From the NCBI GenBank assembly GCA_028822155.1, contig JAPKEJ010000014.1, forward strand, positions 1 to 43,362: a stretch of DNA of 43,362 bases. Reading direction: 5' to 3'. Of this stretch, positions 10,053-19,309 are shown in pieces (the stretch's first letter is position 1; every line of letters begins with the position of its first letter). A program made the position numbers and the translations under genes. Under the pieces are notes generated by a model that made no database searches, was not told the DNA's origin, and saw only the letters and a program-made list of their open reading frames with translations. Source of the stretch: Porticoccaceae bacterium (GTDB taxonomy: Bacteria; Pseudomonadota; Gammaproteobacteria; Pseudomonadales; Porticoccaceae).

Positions 10053-10580
10053 ATGCTTGAAATTGTACTTTTTTACATAGCGGCAACGGTTGCATTAGTG
10101 GCAACGGTGATGGCCATGACCAGAGCTAATGCTATTCATGCCCTAATTTATCTGATCGTTTCACTGCTCGCGGTTGCCGTTATCTTTTTCTTGATTGGCG
10201 CTCCATTTGCAGCAGCTCTAGAAATTGTTATTTATGCTGGGGCCATTATGGTGCTATTTGTCTTTGTCATCATGATGCTTAACTTAGGTGAGAAGGGCGA
10301 TAAGCAGGAACGGCAATGGCTACAGCCATCAATATGGGCAGGGCCTGCGATTTTATCGGTTGTATTACTCATTGAACTAGTCATGGTGATTAGTCAAACC
10401 AGCGGCCCAGTGTCTATTACCGCCGTCTCGGCAAAAGAGGTGGGTTTGTCTCTATTTGGCCCCTATGTGTTAGCGGTAGAGATTGCCTCTATGTTATTGC
10501 TGGCAGGTTTGGTTGGTTCTTTCCACCTTGGTCGTCGTTATCTTGAGCGAGACAACTTAGAAAAGCAGGGTGGTCAATAA
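10053..10580 (+). CDS. nuoJ: NADH-quinone oxidoreductase subunit J
   Basis: NuoJ is a hydrophobic membrane subunit of about five helices, 175 residues here, with the typical [17 protein letters not shown] and [15 protein letters not shown] helices. The latter surrounds the pi-bulge helix that rearranges during coupling. A GAGG site precedes the ATG by about five bases. A 36-base gap separates it from nuoI, and its stop overlaps the nuoK start. Confidence 0.96.
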   Translation: MLEIVLFYIAATVALVATVMAMTRANAIHALIYLIVSLLAVAVIFFLIGAPFAAALEIVIYAGAIMVLFVFVIMMLNLGEKGDKQERQWLQPSIWAGPAILSVVLLIELVMVISQTSGPVSITAVSAKEVGLSLFGPYVLAVEIASMLLLAGLVGSFHLGRRYLERDNLEKQGGQ

Positions 10581-10894
10581 TGGACGGCCTAAATATACCA
10601 CTTAACCACATCCTTCTAGTCTCCTCGCTCCTGTTTGCCATTGGCATGCTCGGCCTAATGATTAGGCGCAACATTATTTTTATATTGATGTCACTGGAAG
10701 TCATGCTCAATGCCGCGGCCTTGGCTTTTGTCGCTGCGGGAGCTCATTGGGGACAACCTGACGGACAGATAGTATTTATGCTTATCCTCACTGTGGCTGC
10801 AGCCGAGGTGGCCGTGGGTCTGGGTTTGGTACTTCAAGTTCAGAAACGCTTTAAAACATTGGATATGGATCATGCCAACCGGATGCAGGGTTAA
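10580..10894 (+). CDS. nuoK: NADH-quinone oxidoreductase subunit K
   Basis: NuoK is the smallest antiporter-like membrane subunit, with three helices and 104 residues. The conserved membrane glutamates are seen in [10 protein letters not shown] and [11 protein letters not shown] and serve in the lateral proton path. The start overlaps the nuoJ stop (TAATG), and nuoL begins two bases after its stop. Confidence 0.97.
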   Translation: MDGLNIPLNHILLVSSLLFAIGMLGLMIRRNIIFILMSLEVMLNAAALAFVAAGAHWGQPDGQIVFMLILTVAAAEVAVGLGLVLQVQKRFKTLDMDHANRMQG

Positions 10895-10896
10895 TT

Positions 10897-12744
10897 ATGA
10901 GTGAGACTATTTGGCTAATACCGCTGATTCCCTTGCTTAGCTCAGTGACCTTGATGCTGTTTGGTAGTCGTTTTAAGGCATTGCAAATTGGGGCTCTGGG
11001 CGTTGGGTCAGTGGGCATAGCGGCTTTACTAACGCTACTGTTGGCTGCCGAATTTATGCAGAATCAGCAGGTTATTCAACTTTCCCTGTGGACCTGGATG
11101 GAAGTGGCAGGATTTGCTCCAGGCATTTCGTTTTATTTTGATGGGCTGACTCTAGTGATGATGTCGGTAATTACCGGCGTTGGTTTTTTAATTCACCTGT
11201 TCTCTACTGAATTTATGGAGAAAGATCCAAGTTATGCGCGATACTTCGCCTACCTGAATATGTTTGTTGCCGCCATGTTGGTTTTGGTTATGGCCGATAA
11301 CCTCTTGTTGTTGTATCTGGGGTGGGAAGGCGTAGGGGTTTGTAGTTACCTGTTAGTCGGGTTCTGGTACCAGCACAACGCCAATGGGCATGCCGCGCGT
11401 AAGGCCTTTATCGTAACGCGTATCGGCGATACGGCCATGGCTTTGGGTTTATTACTGTTATTCACTGAGCTAGGCACTTTAGATATTCAGACTATGGTGG
11501 GGGAGGCCAACCAAACTTGGCAGGTTGGTGATACTGTCCCCTTAATAGCCTGTCTCCTATTAGTCTGCGGTGCTGTTGGAAAATCAGCCCAGTTGCCATT
11601 ACATACTTGGTTGCCAGACGCTATGGCCGGCCCGACGCCCGTTAGTGCTCTGATTCATGCGGCGACAATGGTTACTGCAGGGGTTTATTTGATAGCGCGC
11701 ACTCATGGATTGTTCTTGTTGGCACCGACAGCCATGACAGTGGTTGCAGTCATTGGCATAACCACGTCGCTGATGGCGGCCTTTACTGCGCTGATGCAAA
11801 CCGATATCAAACGTATTTTGGCTTACTCGACGATTAGTCAGATCGGCTATATGTTTCTTGCTTTGGGTGTAGGGGCTTGGAGTGCAGGCATTTTTCACCT
11901 AATGACACATGCTTTTTTCAAAGCGTTATTGTTTTTGGGGTCAGGTGCCATTATCCACTGCCTACATCACGAACATAACATTTTCAAAATGGGCGGCTTA
12001 AGAACTAAAATGCCGGTCACATTTTGGAGTTTCATGATTGGTTCAGCGGCATTGGCCGCGCTACCAATGACGTCAGGATTCTTCAGTAAAGACCAGATTT
12101 TACTGCAGGCTTATCAACTTCCTGATATCGGGCCGGGGCTCTGGATGGCCGGCCTTTTAGGCGCATTGCTAACTGCCATCTATAGCTTTCGATTAGTTTT
12201 TGTGGTGTTTTTTGGTAAGGCCAACACCGAACCTGATAAAGACACTGGCTGGCGCATGGCGGTGCCGCTCTCGGTGTTGTGTTTCTTGGCCATGGTGGGT
12301 GGGTGGTTCATGATTCCCGTCACTGAGGTTTTCCCTGCTGGTGATGGCAGTCACCCGGCACATTGGGTTGAATATGTGTCTATATCGGTGCCTATTTTTG
12401 GTGTATTAATAGCCTACCTGATCTTTTATAGCGGACGATTAAAAATTGACGGCCTTGCTAACTCAGCCCTAGGTAAGAGTCTGGGACAGTTCTGGCTCAG
12501 TGGTTGGGGTATCGATTGGCTGTATGATCGACTTTTTGTAAGACCTTATTATGGCTTGGCTAATTTACTTAAAGGAGAGCCTGTGGATGCGATATATGGC
12601 TTCATCGTCGCCCTCAATCAAACCTTTAACCACTGGCTGAGTGTTGCTCAGTCAGGCCGTATGCGCTGGTACTTGGCAAGCATGGTAGCAGGGCTGATTT
12701 TAGTGATTACGCTGGCCGCTAATCTTTCAGTGGGAGTGCTCTAA
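10897..12744 (+). CDS. nuoL: NADH-quinone oxidoreductase subunit L
   Basis: NuoL is the distal Mrp-antiporter-like proton-pumping subunit (615 residues, about 16 helices, with a long lateral helix at the C-terminus). Visible landmarks are GWEGVGVCSYLLVGFW, GKSAQLPLHTWLPDAMAGPTPVSALIHAATMV and a MTHAFFKALLFLGSGAIIH segment carrying the channel lysine. It overlaps nuoM by one base. Confidence 0.97.
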   Translation: MSETIWLIPLIPLLSSVTLMLFGSRFKALQIGALGVGSVGIAALLTLLLAAEFMQNQQVIQLSLWTWMEVAGFAPGISFYFDGLTLVMMSVITGVGFLIHLFSTEFMEKDPSYARYFAYLNMFVAAMLVLVMADNLLLLYLGWEGVGVCSYLLVGFWYQHNANGHAARKAFIVTRIGDTAMALGLLLLFTELGTLDIQTMVGEANQTWQVGDTVPLIACLLLVCGAVGKSAQLPLHTWLPDAMAGPTPVSALIHAATMVTAGVYLIARTHGLFLLAPTAMTVVAVIGITTSLMAAFTALMQTDIKRILAYSTISQIGYMFLALGVGAWSAGIFHLMTHAFFKALLFLGSGAIIHCLHHEHNIFKMGGLRTKMPVTFWSFMIGSAALAALPMTSGFFSKDQILLQAYQLPDIGPGLWMAGLLGALLTAIYSFRLVFVVFFGKANTEPDKDTGWRMAVPLSVLCFLAMVGGWFMIPVTEVFPAGDGSHPAHWVEYVSISVPIFGVLIAYLIFYSGRLKIDGLANSALGKSLGQFWLSGWGIDWLYDRLFVRPYYGLANLLKGEPVDAIYGFIVALNQTFNHWLSVAQSGRMRWYLASMVAGLILVITLAANLSVGVL

Positions 12745-14279
12745 TGGTGATGATTAACCTTATAGTGATACTCCTGGCCGGCGGCTTATTGGCTATTTTA
12801 TCTGAGCGCATTAGTGACACCATGCCTCGGAAAGTGGCTATGGCTGTGGTCCTAGCTGACTTGTTGTATCTTCTTGTTTGCCTATCTGGGATGCCTGAGA
12901 TTACCCAACTACAAGCACCTGTGGCCAATGACCCATCGACGTGGTTAATGCACTTTAAGGCTGACTGGATCCCTGCTTTTGGTATTAGTATCGAGCTAGC
13001 ATTAGATGGTATTAGTTTGCTGATGGTATTGCTAACACTGGTTCTTGGCGCGATTGCTATCAGTGCTTCTTGGACCGATATCGTGGTGCGCAAAGGCTTC
13101 TTCGAAGCCAACTTATTGTGGTCTCTAGCAGGCGTATTAGGTGTGTTCATGGCCCTAGACCTGATGCTATTTTTCTTGTTTTGGGAAGTCATGCTAATCC
13201 CAATGTATTTCATGATTGCTATCTGGGGTCATGAAAATCGCGGCTATGCGGCTATGAAGTTCTTTATATTTACCCAAGCCAGTGGCTTGTTGATGCTGAT
13301 GTCTATACTGGCACTGGTGGCGGTTAACCATAGTGGCACAGGGGTTTGGACCTTTAGTTACTTTGATTTGCTGAATACCGAGATGGCCGAGCGAACTGCG
13401 CATTGGATCATGCTGGGTTTCTTTATTGCCTTTGTGGTCAAGTTGCCTGGGTTTCCTTTTCATACTTGGTTGCCCGATGCACATACGCAGGCGCCTACAG
13501 CTGGTAGCGTTATTCTGGCCGGCATCCTCCTTAAAACAGGTGCTTATGGACTCATTCGGTTTGCGGTACCGCTATTTCCTGAGGCAGCGTTGAATTTTTC
13601 CTATCCAGCTATGTTGTTGGGTGCTGCGGGCGTGGTCTATGGTGCGGTGCTGGCCTTTGGACAAACAGACTTTAAGCGCCTCATTGCCTATAGCAGTGTC
13701 AGTCATATGGGTTTTGTACTTCTTGGCATCTATGCGTGGAATGAATTAGCACTGCAGGGTGCAGTGATGCAAATGGTGGCTCATGGGTTTAGCACCGCGG
13801 CTCTGTTTATGATCGCTGGATCATTACAAGAGCGGTTGCATACGCGAGACATGCGAGAGATGAGTGGTCTGTGGCAGCAAATGCCGCGGATGGGCGCAGT
13901 AGCGATGTTTTTTGTAGTGGCATCATTAGGCCTGCCAGGGTTGGGTAATTTTGTTGCTGAATTCTTGGTGTTACTGGGGCTATTCCAGGTCAACGTTTGG
14001 ATTACTGTTGTTGCTGCTACGGGCCTTATAACCGGTGCAGCCTATTCTCTACTTCTTATGCAACGATCTTTTCAGGGTGAGGTCAATAAAAAGTGGGCTG
14101 AATATGGTCTTATTGATTTTGGGTCTCGCGAGATGCTGACCATGACGGTAATGATAATCGCTCTAATAGTATTGGGGGTTTATCCGCAACCCGTATTAGA
14201 TGCGGCACAACCGGTATTGCAAAGTTTACTTGAACTCACCGCCACACCGGCGGTTGCCGCAGTGGAGTTGGCGCAATGA
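12744..14279 (+). CDS. nuoM: NADH-quinone oxidoreductase subunit M
   Basis: NuoM is the second antiporter-like proton-pumping subunit, 511 residues and about 14 helices. Diagnostic segments are FWEVMLIPMYFMI with the channel glutamate, KLPGFPFHTWLPDAHTQAP, and the AYSSVSHMGFVLLG and MVAHGFSTAALFMIAG helices. It starts in the nuoL stop codon and ends in an ATGA overlap with nuoN. Confidence 0.97.
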   Translation: MVMINLIVILLAGGLLAILSERISDTMPRKVAMAVVLADLLYLLVCLSGMPEITQLQAPVANDPSTWLMHFKADWIPAFGISIELALDGISLLMVLLTLVLGAIAISASWTDIVVRKGFFEANLLWSLAGVLGVFMALDLMLFFLFWEVMLIPMYFMIAIWGHENRGYAAMKFFIFTQASGLLMLMSILALVAVNHSGTGVWTFSYFDLLNTEMAERTAHWIMLGFFIAFVVKLPGFPFHTWLPDAHTQAPTAGSVILAGILLKTGAYGLIRFAVPLFPEAALNFSYPAMLLGAAGVVYGAVLAFGQTDFKRLIAYSSVSHMGFVLLGIYAWNELALQGAVMQMVAHGFSTAALFMIAGSLQERLHTRDMREMSGLWQQMPRMGAVAMFFVVASLGLPGLGNFVAEFLVLLGLFQVNVWITVVAATGLITGAAYSLLLMQRSFQGEVNKKWAEYGLIDFGSREMLTMTVMIIALIVLGVYPQPVLDAAQPVLQSLLELTATPAVAAVELAQ

Positions 14280-15697
14280 ACGCGACTATGTTTTCTGCCT
14301 TAGCGCCCATTTTGATGCTATCTCTTACCGCTATTGTACTGATGATTCAGGCCTCAATAAAAAGGGATCAGTCCGTTGCATGGGTGATTACTGCTATTGG
14401 TTTCACACTGACTCTGTGGGGCGCTAGTTATGCTCGAGACTTCACCCAACCGGTAACGATTCTTTTACAAGTCGACCACTGGAGCCTGTTTTTCACTAGC
14501 CTGATTCTGCTCGCCTCTTTGGTGATTCTGGTACTCTCTCGAGAGACATTCTCCCCTGAGGGTGAGCGAAAAGAAGAATATTATTTACTGCTAGTGCTGT
14601 CTGTATTAGGGGCGGTGGTATTAATTCAGTCCAGTCACATGGTTTCTTTATTGCTGGGTATGGAGTTAATGGGCGTCGCTCTTTACGCCATGATAGCCTT
14701 TCCAGAGCGCGGTCAGTTGCCTCTTGAGGGCGCTATTAAATACTTGGTTCTGTCGGCCTGTGCTTCGGCAATGCTGCTCTATGGTTTTGCTCTGATTTAC
14801 GCGGCTACTGGTGAATTAAGTTTCGCAGGTATTGGTGCTAAAGGCGCCGCCGCCTATGCTGAAAACCCTATGCTGATAATGGCTGGCAGTGCGATGGTTT
14901 TGGCGGGTATTGGCTTTAAGCTATCCGTTGCACCATTCCATATGTGGACTCCGGATGTATACCAGGGTGCGCCCACACCGGTTACCGGTTTTCTTGCGAC
15001 CGTTTCTAAGGGCGCCGTTTTTATTGCCCTTAGCCGTTTCTATATAGATGGAGCCCTCCATCAATACAGCGGTTTAAACACAGCGTTAGTGGTGTTGGCG
15101 GTTGCGTCTATGTTAGTTGGAAATTGGCTGGCCTTACGCCAAGAAAACATCAAACGTCTATTAGCGTATTCGTCTATTGCTCATTTTGGTTATTTACTCG
15201 TAGTGTTGATCGCTTTGACGCATTTGGATACCGGACTCATTAGCCAGAGTATTACCTTTTATCTGACGGCCTATATATTGACTACGCTAGCTGCTTTTGC
15301 AGTCGTCTCAACGGTAGCCGGTGAAGATCCAGCTAAACAAGATATTGGTGCCTTTGAGGGTCTGTTTTGGCATCGTCCACTAGAGGCCTCTGCCCTAACT
15401 GTGGCCATGTTATCACTAGCGGGTATACCTTTGACCGCTGGGTTTATGGCCAAGTTCTTCGTCATTACGGTTGGTATTCAGTCAGGTCTATGGGGATTGC
15501 TGGCGGTGTTAGTCGTGGGTAGTGCCGTAGGTATCTATTACTATCTGAGGGTTATTTTTGCTATGAGTAAGTCTACCGATGGTGATGGCGAAAGCGCTAA
15601 TCTCCTCGAGAATATACTTGCGCTGGCCTTATTGGTGTCCATTTTAGTGCTTGGCTCATGGCCACAACCTTTTATTGCCTATGCAGGGGGCCTATAA
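14276..15697 (+). CDS. nuoN: NADH-quinone oxidoreductase subunit N
   Basis: NuoN is the third antiporter-like subunit, 473 residues with about 14 helices. Landmarks are LLGMELMGVALYAMIAF with the conserved glutamate, KLSVAPFHMWTPDVYQGAPTP and LLAYSSIAHFGYLL. It closes the complete nuo operon; no subunit is missing or duplicated. No clear terminator follows, and a CBS-domain gene begins 43 bases downstream on the same strand. Confidence 0.97.
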   Translation: MNATMFSALAPILMLSLTAIVLMIQASIKRDQSVAWVITAIGFTLTLWGASYARDFTQPVTILLQVDHWSLFFTSLILLASLVILVLSRETFSPEGERKEEYYLLLVLSVLGAVVLIQSSHMVSLLLGMELMGVALYAMIAFPERGQLPLEGAIKYLVLSACASAMLLYGFALIYAATGELSFAGIGAKGAAAYAENPMLIMAGSAMVLAGIGFKLSVAPFHMWTPDVYQGAPTPVTGFLATVSKGAVFIALSRFYIDGALHQYSGLNTALVVLAVASMLVGNWLALRQENIKRLLAYSSIAHFGYLLVVLIALTHLDTGLISQSITFYLTAYILTTLAAFAVVSTVAGEDPAKQDIGAFEGLFWHRPLEASALTVAMLSLAGIPLTAGFMAKFFVITVGIQSGLWGLLAVLVVGSAVGIYYYLRVIFAMSKSTDGDGESANLLENILALALLVSILVLGSWPQPFIAYAGGL

Positions 15698-15739
15698 AAC
15701 CTGCTGTTGTAAACAGTTAATCAAAGTGCGGAGGTGTTT

Positions 15740-16156
15740 ATGCTACATTCGGTTGACCTTAGCGATTATATGGTTCAAGGACCCATAAAGATCCTGGCGG
15801 ATGCTGATCTTTTTGATGCGATTCATATGATTATTGACAATAGGATATCTGGGATATGCGTGGTTGATGAGCATGATGATCTAGTGGGCTTGTTATCTGA
15901 AATTGACTGTCTGCGAGCTATCTTGGCGGTAACCTACAACGAGCATGGCGATGTTGGAAAGGTCAAAGATTATATGACAGAAGAAGTCGATTACTGTGAG
16001 TTACATGCTGATTTAGTTGATATTGCCGATGATATGGTGAAAAAGGGCCATCGTCGTCGCCCAGTCTTAGATCATGGGAAATTAGTGGGCCAGATCACTT
16101 GTCGACAGCTCTTGAGAGTTGTCAGCGAATTCAATCAAAATGCCGTGGTGGTATAA
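15740..16156 (+). CDS. Two-CBS-domain protein
   Basis: This is a 138-residue stand-alone pair of CBS domains. The first covers about residues 8-65 (DYMVQGPIKILADADLFDAIHMI...ISGICVVD) and the second about 78-136 (VKDYMTEEV...HRRRPVLDHGKLVGQITCRQLL). Such Bateman modules bind adenine nucleotides or S-adenosyl compounds and act as sensors, but stand-alone versions mostly have no known target. ATG 15740 is preferred over an in-frame GTG two codons earlier because GCGGAGG lies 5-6 bases upstream of it. It sits 43 bases after nuoN on the same strand, so it may be co-transcribed with complex I. It converges with the kinase gene, with nine bases between the stops. Confidence 0.88.
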   Translation: MLHSVDLSDYMVQGPIKILADADLFDAIHMIIDNRISGICVVDEHDDLVGLLSEIDCLRAILAVTYNEHGDVGKVKDYMTEEVDYCELHADLVDIADDMVKKGHRRRPVLDHGKLVGQITCRQLLRVVSEFNQNAVVV

Positions 16157-16165
16157 AGTAATAGG

Positions 16166-17071
16166 CTAGCTGCTTGAATTTAAACGATTGTGGTGGGTAA
16201 TGGCACGGCTCTCATTCAATTGATATAAGTGATCGACTTGCTCCGGCATGCTAAAAAGGCAATGCTCAGTTATGCGCTGAAAGTAGTTAATAAAGTGTCT
16301 AATATCATCTTCGCCCATAATGTTTGAAAGAGCTTGCTCTGCATCACTAAGTTTTAACCTCTCGGCCAACTTCTGCTCTTGTTCTAGTCGCCACTGAAAA
16401 ACCCTATCAAAAGAAGGCGCTTTAAGCATCACGCGGCGATCAGCCACATTAAATAAGGATTGATAATCTCCAGCCAAAGCATCATTAACAAAATGACGCC
16501 AAAGACCCTCGGCATCAGACTGCCGTTCTAATTCGTTAATCGACACGGTTAGCTTTTCTTCAGGTTCTGGTGTGGCGCCAAAGCACCAGCCCTCAACTAC
16601 TATAAGTCCAATAGGACCTTCTATCATTGAACATTTTTCAATTGCAACTCTGTCGTCAGTACTCTTATCAAACCGAGGAAGAAAGGTTTTTTCACCAGCC
16701 TTTAGGCTATTAATAGTGTTAATAGCTAGTTTAATATCGTGAGTGCCAGGCACGCCACGGACGGCTAATAGAGGATGCACGTCACGTGCAAGGGCGCTAC
16801 GCTCTGCCCTAGTTAGATAAAAATCATCCAGTGATAAGGCTACGGTGGTGACGTCATATTGCAGCTTTACTTGGGTGCAAAGGTAATCTGCTAGTGTTGA
16901 CTTACCTGAGCCCTGGCAGCCGTTAATACCTATTATCTGAATACTTTGGTCGCGCTCATAATGTTCGCCAAACTCCGAGATGATAGGAGAAAACCATTGC
17001 TCAGCCATCGACAGATAAGATTCTGGCAATTTATGACGGTTAATAAAGCTTTGCAATGCAGGCGTAATCAT
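16166..17071 (-). CDS. D-glycerate 3-kinase (GLYK-type P-loop kinase)
   Basis: The protein belongs to the P-loop kinase family related to phosphoribulokinase and uridine kinase. Walker A is GCQGSGKST at residues 51-59. SLDDFYLTRAER and RGVPGTHD are hallmarks of the GLYK-type D-glycerate 3-kinases of plants and fungi and their bacterial homologues. It would phosphorylate D-glycerate to 3-phosphoglycerate in the cytoplasm. The ATG at 17071 gives 301 residues and has GGAG about ten bases upstream. An in-frame ATG 35 codons earlier would add a low-complexity Ile/Phe/Lys-rich stretch unlike the family and is rejected. It is divergent from the alkaline phosphatase gene. A link to glycine or serine carbon use is possible but only inferred. 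Confidence 0.8.
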   Translation of the reverse strand: MITPALQSFINRHKLPESYLSMAEQWFSPIISEFGEHYERDQSIQIIGINGCQGSGKSTLADYLCTQVKLQYDVTTVALSLDDFYLTRAERSALARDVHPLLAVRGVPGTHDIKLAINTINSLKAGEKTFLPRFDKSTDDRVAIEKCSMIEGPIGLIVVEGWCFGATPEPEEKLTVSINELERQSDAEGLWRHFVNDALAGDYQSLFNVADRRVMLKAPSFDRVFQWRLEQEQKLAERLKLSDAEQALSNIMGEDDIRHFINYFQRITEHCLFSMPEQVDHLYQLNESRAITHHNRLNSSS

Positions 17072-17119
17072 AAAATCGAAGCTCCAAAAAATATTTTTAA
17101 AGTAAAATTTTAGTATATT

Positions 17120-17125
17120 TATAAT
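17120..17125 (+). promoter_or_regulatory. Candidate -10 box upstream of the alkaline phosphatase gene
   Basis: A perfect TATAAT lies in the AT-rich divergent region between the kinase and phosphatase genes. A weak TTAAAG matches the -35 position with a 17-base spacer. I saw no clear Pho box, so phosphate control is not supported by what I can read. This is a guess from sequence only. Confidence 0.35.
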
Positions 17126-17226
17126 ATAGGAGGAAATCGCTAATCTAAAGCACCGTTTGTTATAAATTACTGGCATAATCTATTAGAAATTCAAATCGGG
17201 CACCATTTTTAATTGGAATAAATTCT

Positions 17227-18627
17227 ATGAACTATCACTGTGGTAAGAGCGCGAAAACAATCTTCGCCGCACTTTTATTTGTCGCCCTGTGTTCAATTTC
17301 TTTGACCAGTACCGCAGGAAACGTCATCTTGATTATTGGTGATGGTATGGACGATCATCAAATTACTATCGCTCGAAACTATCTTGTCGGCAGCCGCGGC
17401 AAGCTTACGCTTGATAAATTGCCATTGAGAAGTACTGCTCAGGTATTGACGGTTGATGATGCAAATCCAAATCGACCAATTTATGTCGCTGATTCTGCAA
17501 ACAGTGCCACCTCTATGGCGAGTGGTGTTGCAACGAGTATTGGACGGGTAGGCACGAGTGCCGGCGATGATAGAGATTTAGTTAATATCGTCGAACTAGC
17601 CCAGCAGCAGGGCATTAAATCGGGGATAGTTAGTACGGCCAGTATTACCGATGCCACACCGTCCGCCTTTTACGCGCATGTCAATACACGCGACTGTGAA
17701 AACCCAGAGATGATGGTTCAAGCAGAAACTTACTATAAAACTATTGCTGATTGCTCTCCAGACCTTAAAAGTAATGGTGGCCTCGGTTCTATTTCAGAAC
17801 AGTTAGTTGATTCTGGCCTCCATGTAGCCCTTGGCGGTGGCATGCAACACTTTGTTCAAGTGGCAGAGGGCTCAGGCCAAAGCGTCCTGCAGCTGGCAAA
17901 AAAGGCAGGTTATCAGGTCGTGACGCGGGCAACAGAGTTAAATAACAACGGCTCGGATAAACTGCTCGGATTGTTTTCACCCAGCACTATGCCGGTTATG
18001 TGGCGTGGTGAAGATGACCGAGTGGCGGAAAAGCCCATACCCAGCCTACTGAACCGCTTACACTGGGCGCTTGGTTCAGTTACTTACCCTGAGCCCATGG
18101 ACTGTGAAGATAATCCTGAGTATGTAGGTATGCCAAGTCTTGCATTGATGACTGAGACAGCCTTGTCGCGATTGGCTGGAGGGGACTCTGGCGCTGATAG
18201 CTTTTTCTTGATGATCGAATCAGCATCAATAGATAAACAATCACATGAGCGTAAGGCCTGTGGCAGCATTGGAGAGTTACAACAACTTGATGAAACACTT
18301 GATTTGGCGTTAGCATTTGCCAAAACCCACCCCGACACACTGGTCCTAGTCACTGCTGATCATGGTCAAGCGGCGCAGTTGGTAGCTGAGCGAACTCTTT
18401 TTGTTGACATTCCAGTGCCCGTCTATAGTCCTGGACACGTGGCCCGTATCAATACACGAGAAGGCGAGATTATGGGCGTGAACTACGCCACCAATGATTT
18501 CTTTAGTGAAGAACATACCGGTGTTAATGTGCCCTTGCTCAGCAATGATGTGGGCCAAGGCCTAGTGCCAGCTATGGTCACTCAACCTGAAATTTTCGAT
18601 ATTATTAAAAGCCATCTATTAAAATAA
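17227..18627 (+). CDS. Exported alkaline phosphatase (PhoA superfamily)
   Basis: This is a 466-residue phosphomonoesterase for the periplasm. A Sec signal peptide is visible (Lys7/Lys10, hydrophobic stretch 12-27, likely cleavage near residue 30 after TSTA). The alkaline phosphatase fold is marked by IIGDGM (metal-binding Asp39), the nucleophile Ser90 in ADSANSATSMASG, and the metal ligands in TADHGQ and EEHTGVNVPL. The Ser nucleophile means it does not need formylglycine, although a formylglycine-generating enzyme is encoded two genes downstream. It is followed at 40 bases by a GST gene, likely in one transcription unit. The substrate is unknown. Confidence 0.9.
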   Translation: MNYHCGKSAKTIFAALLFVALCSISLTSTAGNVILIIGDGMDDHQITIARNYLVGSRGKLTLDKLPLRSTAQVLTVDDANPNRPIYVADSANSATSMASGVATSIGRVGTSAGDDRDLVNIVELAQQQGIKSGIVSTASITDATPSAFYAHVNTRDCENPEMMVQAETYYKTIADCSPDLKSNGGLGSISEQLVDSGLHVALGGGMQHFVQVAEGSGQSVLQLAKKAGYQVVTRATELNNNGSDKLLGLFSPSTMPVMWRGEDDRVAEKPIPSLLNRLHWALGSVTYPEPMDCEDNPEYVGMPSLALMTETALSRLAGGDSGADSFFLMIESASIDKQSHERKACGSIGELQQLDETLDLALAFAKTHPDTLVLVTADHGQAAQLVAERTLFVDIPVPVYSPGHVARINTREGEIMGVNYATNDFFSEEHTGVNVPLLSNDVGQGLVPAMVTQPEIFDIIKSHLLK

Positions 18628-18667
18628 AAACAATCACAACCAGGCCCAACAAATAGGATCTAGACAC

Positions 18668-19297
18668 ATGTTGACAGTACATCACCTTAATAACTCACGC
18701 TCTCAGCGTATTATATGGTTACTTGAAGAGCTGGGTGTTGACTACCAGATTAAGAGCTACCAACGTGATCCAGTCACGAGCTTAGCTCCACCAGAGCTTG
18801 AGGCAGTGCATCCCTTGGGGAAATCACCGGTGCTAAGTGATGGAGATGTTACCGTCATTGAATCTGGTGCTATTATCGACTATCTGTTGCGTCATTACGG
18901 TGATGGCCAACTTTTACCCTCGACAGGTAGCCAAGAACATGAGCAATACCTTCAATGGCTGCACTACGGGGAGAGTGGCGCTGTGTTGCCATTAATGCTC
19001 AAACTTTACACATCTAAGTTGCCCGATGGTGGCGAGGCCTTGAAGCCGCGTATTAGCGACGAGTTAACACGACACTTGGGTTATATAGAACAATCCTTAG
19101 AAGGCGTTAGCTGGTTTGTCGGGGATACCTTTAGCGGTGCAGATATTCAGTTGTCCTTTATTGCCGAAATTGCCCCCATGATGTATTCCGCGGATAAACT
19201 CCCTAACCTAATGGCATTTCGTGATCGATGTCATGAGCGCCCTGGCTACCAGCGCGGTATAGCTAAAACGGACTTTTATGCCTACGGCCCAAAATAA
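18668..19297 (+). CDS. Glutathione S-transferase
   Basis: This is a 209-residue cytosolic GST. The N-terminal thioredoxin-like domain (about 1-80) contains LNNSRSQRIIWLLEELG, and the glutathione-binding motif shows in KSPVLSDGDVTVIESGAIIDYL. The all-helical C-terminal domain follows (about 90-205). GSTs conjugate glutathione to electrophiles or act in isomerisation; the substrate cannot be inferred. An AGGA site precedes the ATG. It lies between the phosphatase and the FGE-like lipoprotein gene, with 12 bases to the latter. Confidence 0.88.
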   Translation: MLTVHHLNNSRSQRIIWLLEELGVDYQIKSYQRDPVTSLAPPELEAVHPLGKSPVLSDGDVTVIESGAIIDYLLRHYGDGQLLPSTGSQEHEQYLQWLHYGESGAVLPLMLKLYTSKLPDGGEALKPRISDELTRHLGYIEQSLEGVSWFVGDTFSGADIQLSFIAEIAPMMYSADKLPNLMAFRDRCHERPGYQRGIAKTDFYAYGPK

Positions 19298-19309
19298 TAG
19301 AGAGAAAAC

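Noticed and set aside
12719-13213. 164-codon minus-strand frame within nuoM
   Set aside because: Antisense shadow of nuoM with a low-complexity product and no ribosome binding site.
17128-17133. Perfect AGGAGG on the plus strand
   Set aside because: No start codon follows at a usable distance, and the next frame (alkaline phosphatase) begins about 90 bases later, so it is probably chance.
17072-17176. 35-codon N-terminal extension of the glycerate kinase
   Set aside because: Ile/Phe/Lys-rich sequence unlike the family, and it covers the AT-rich divergent promoter region; the internal ATG has a better ribosome binding site.
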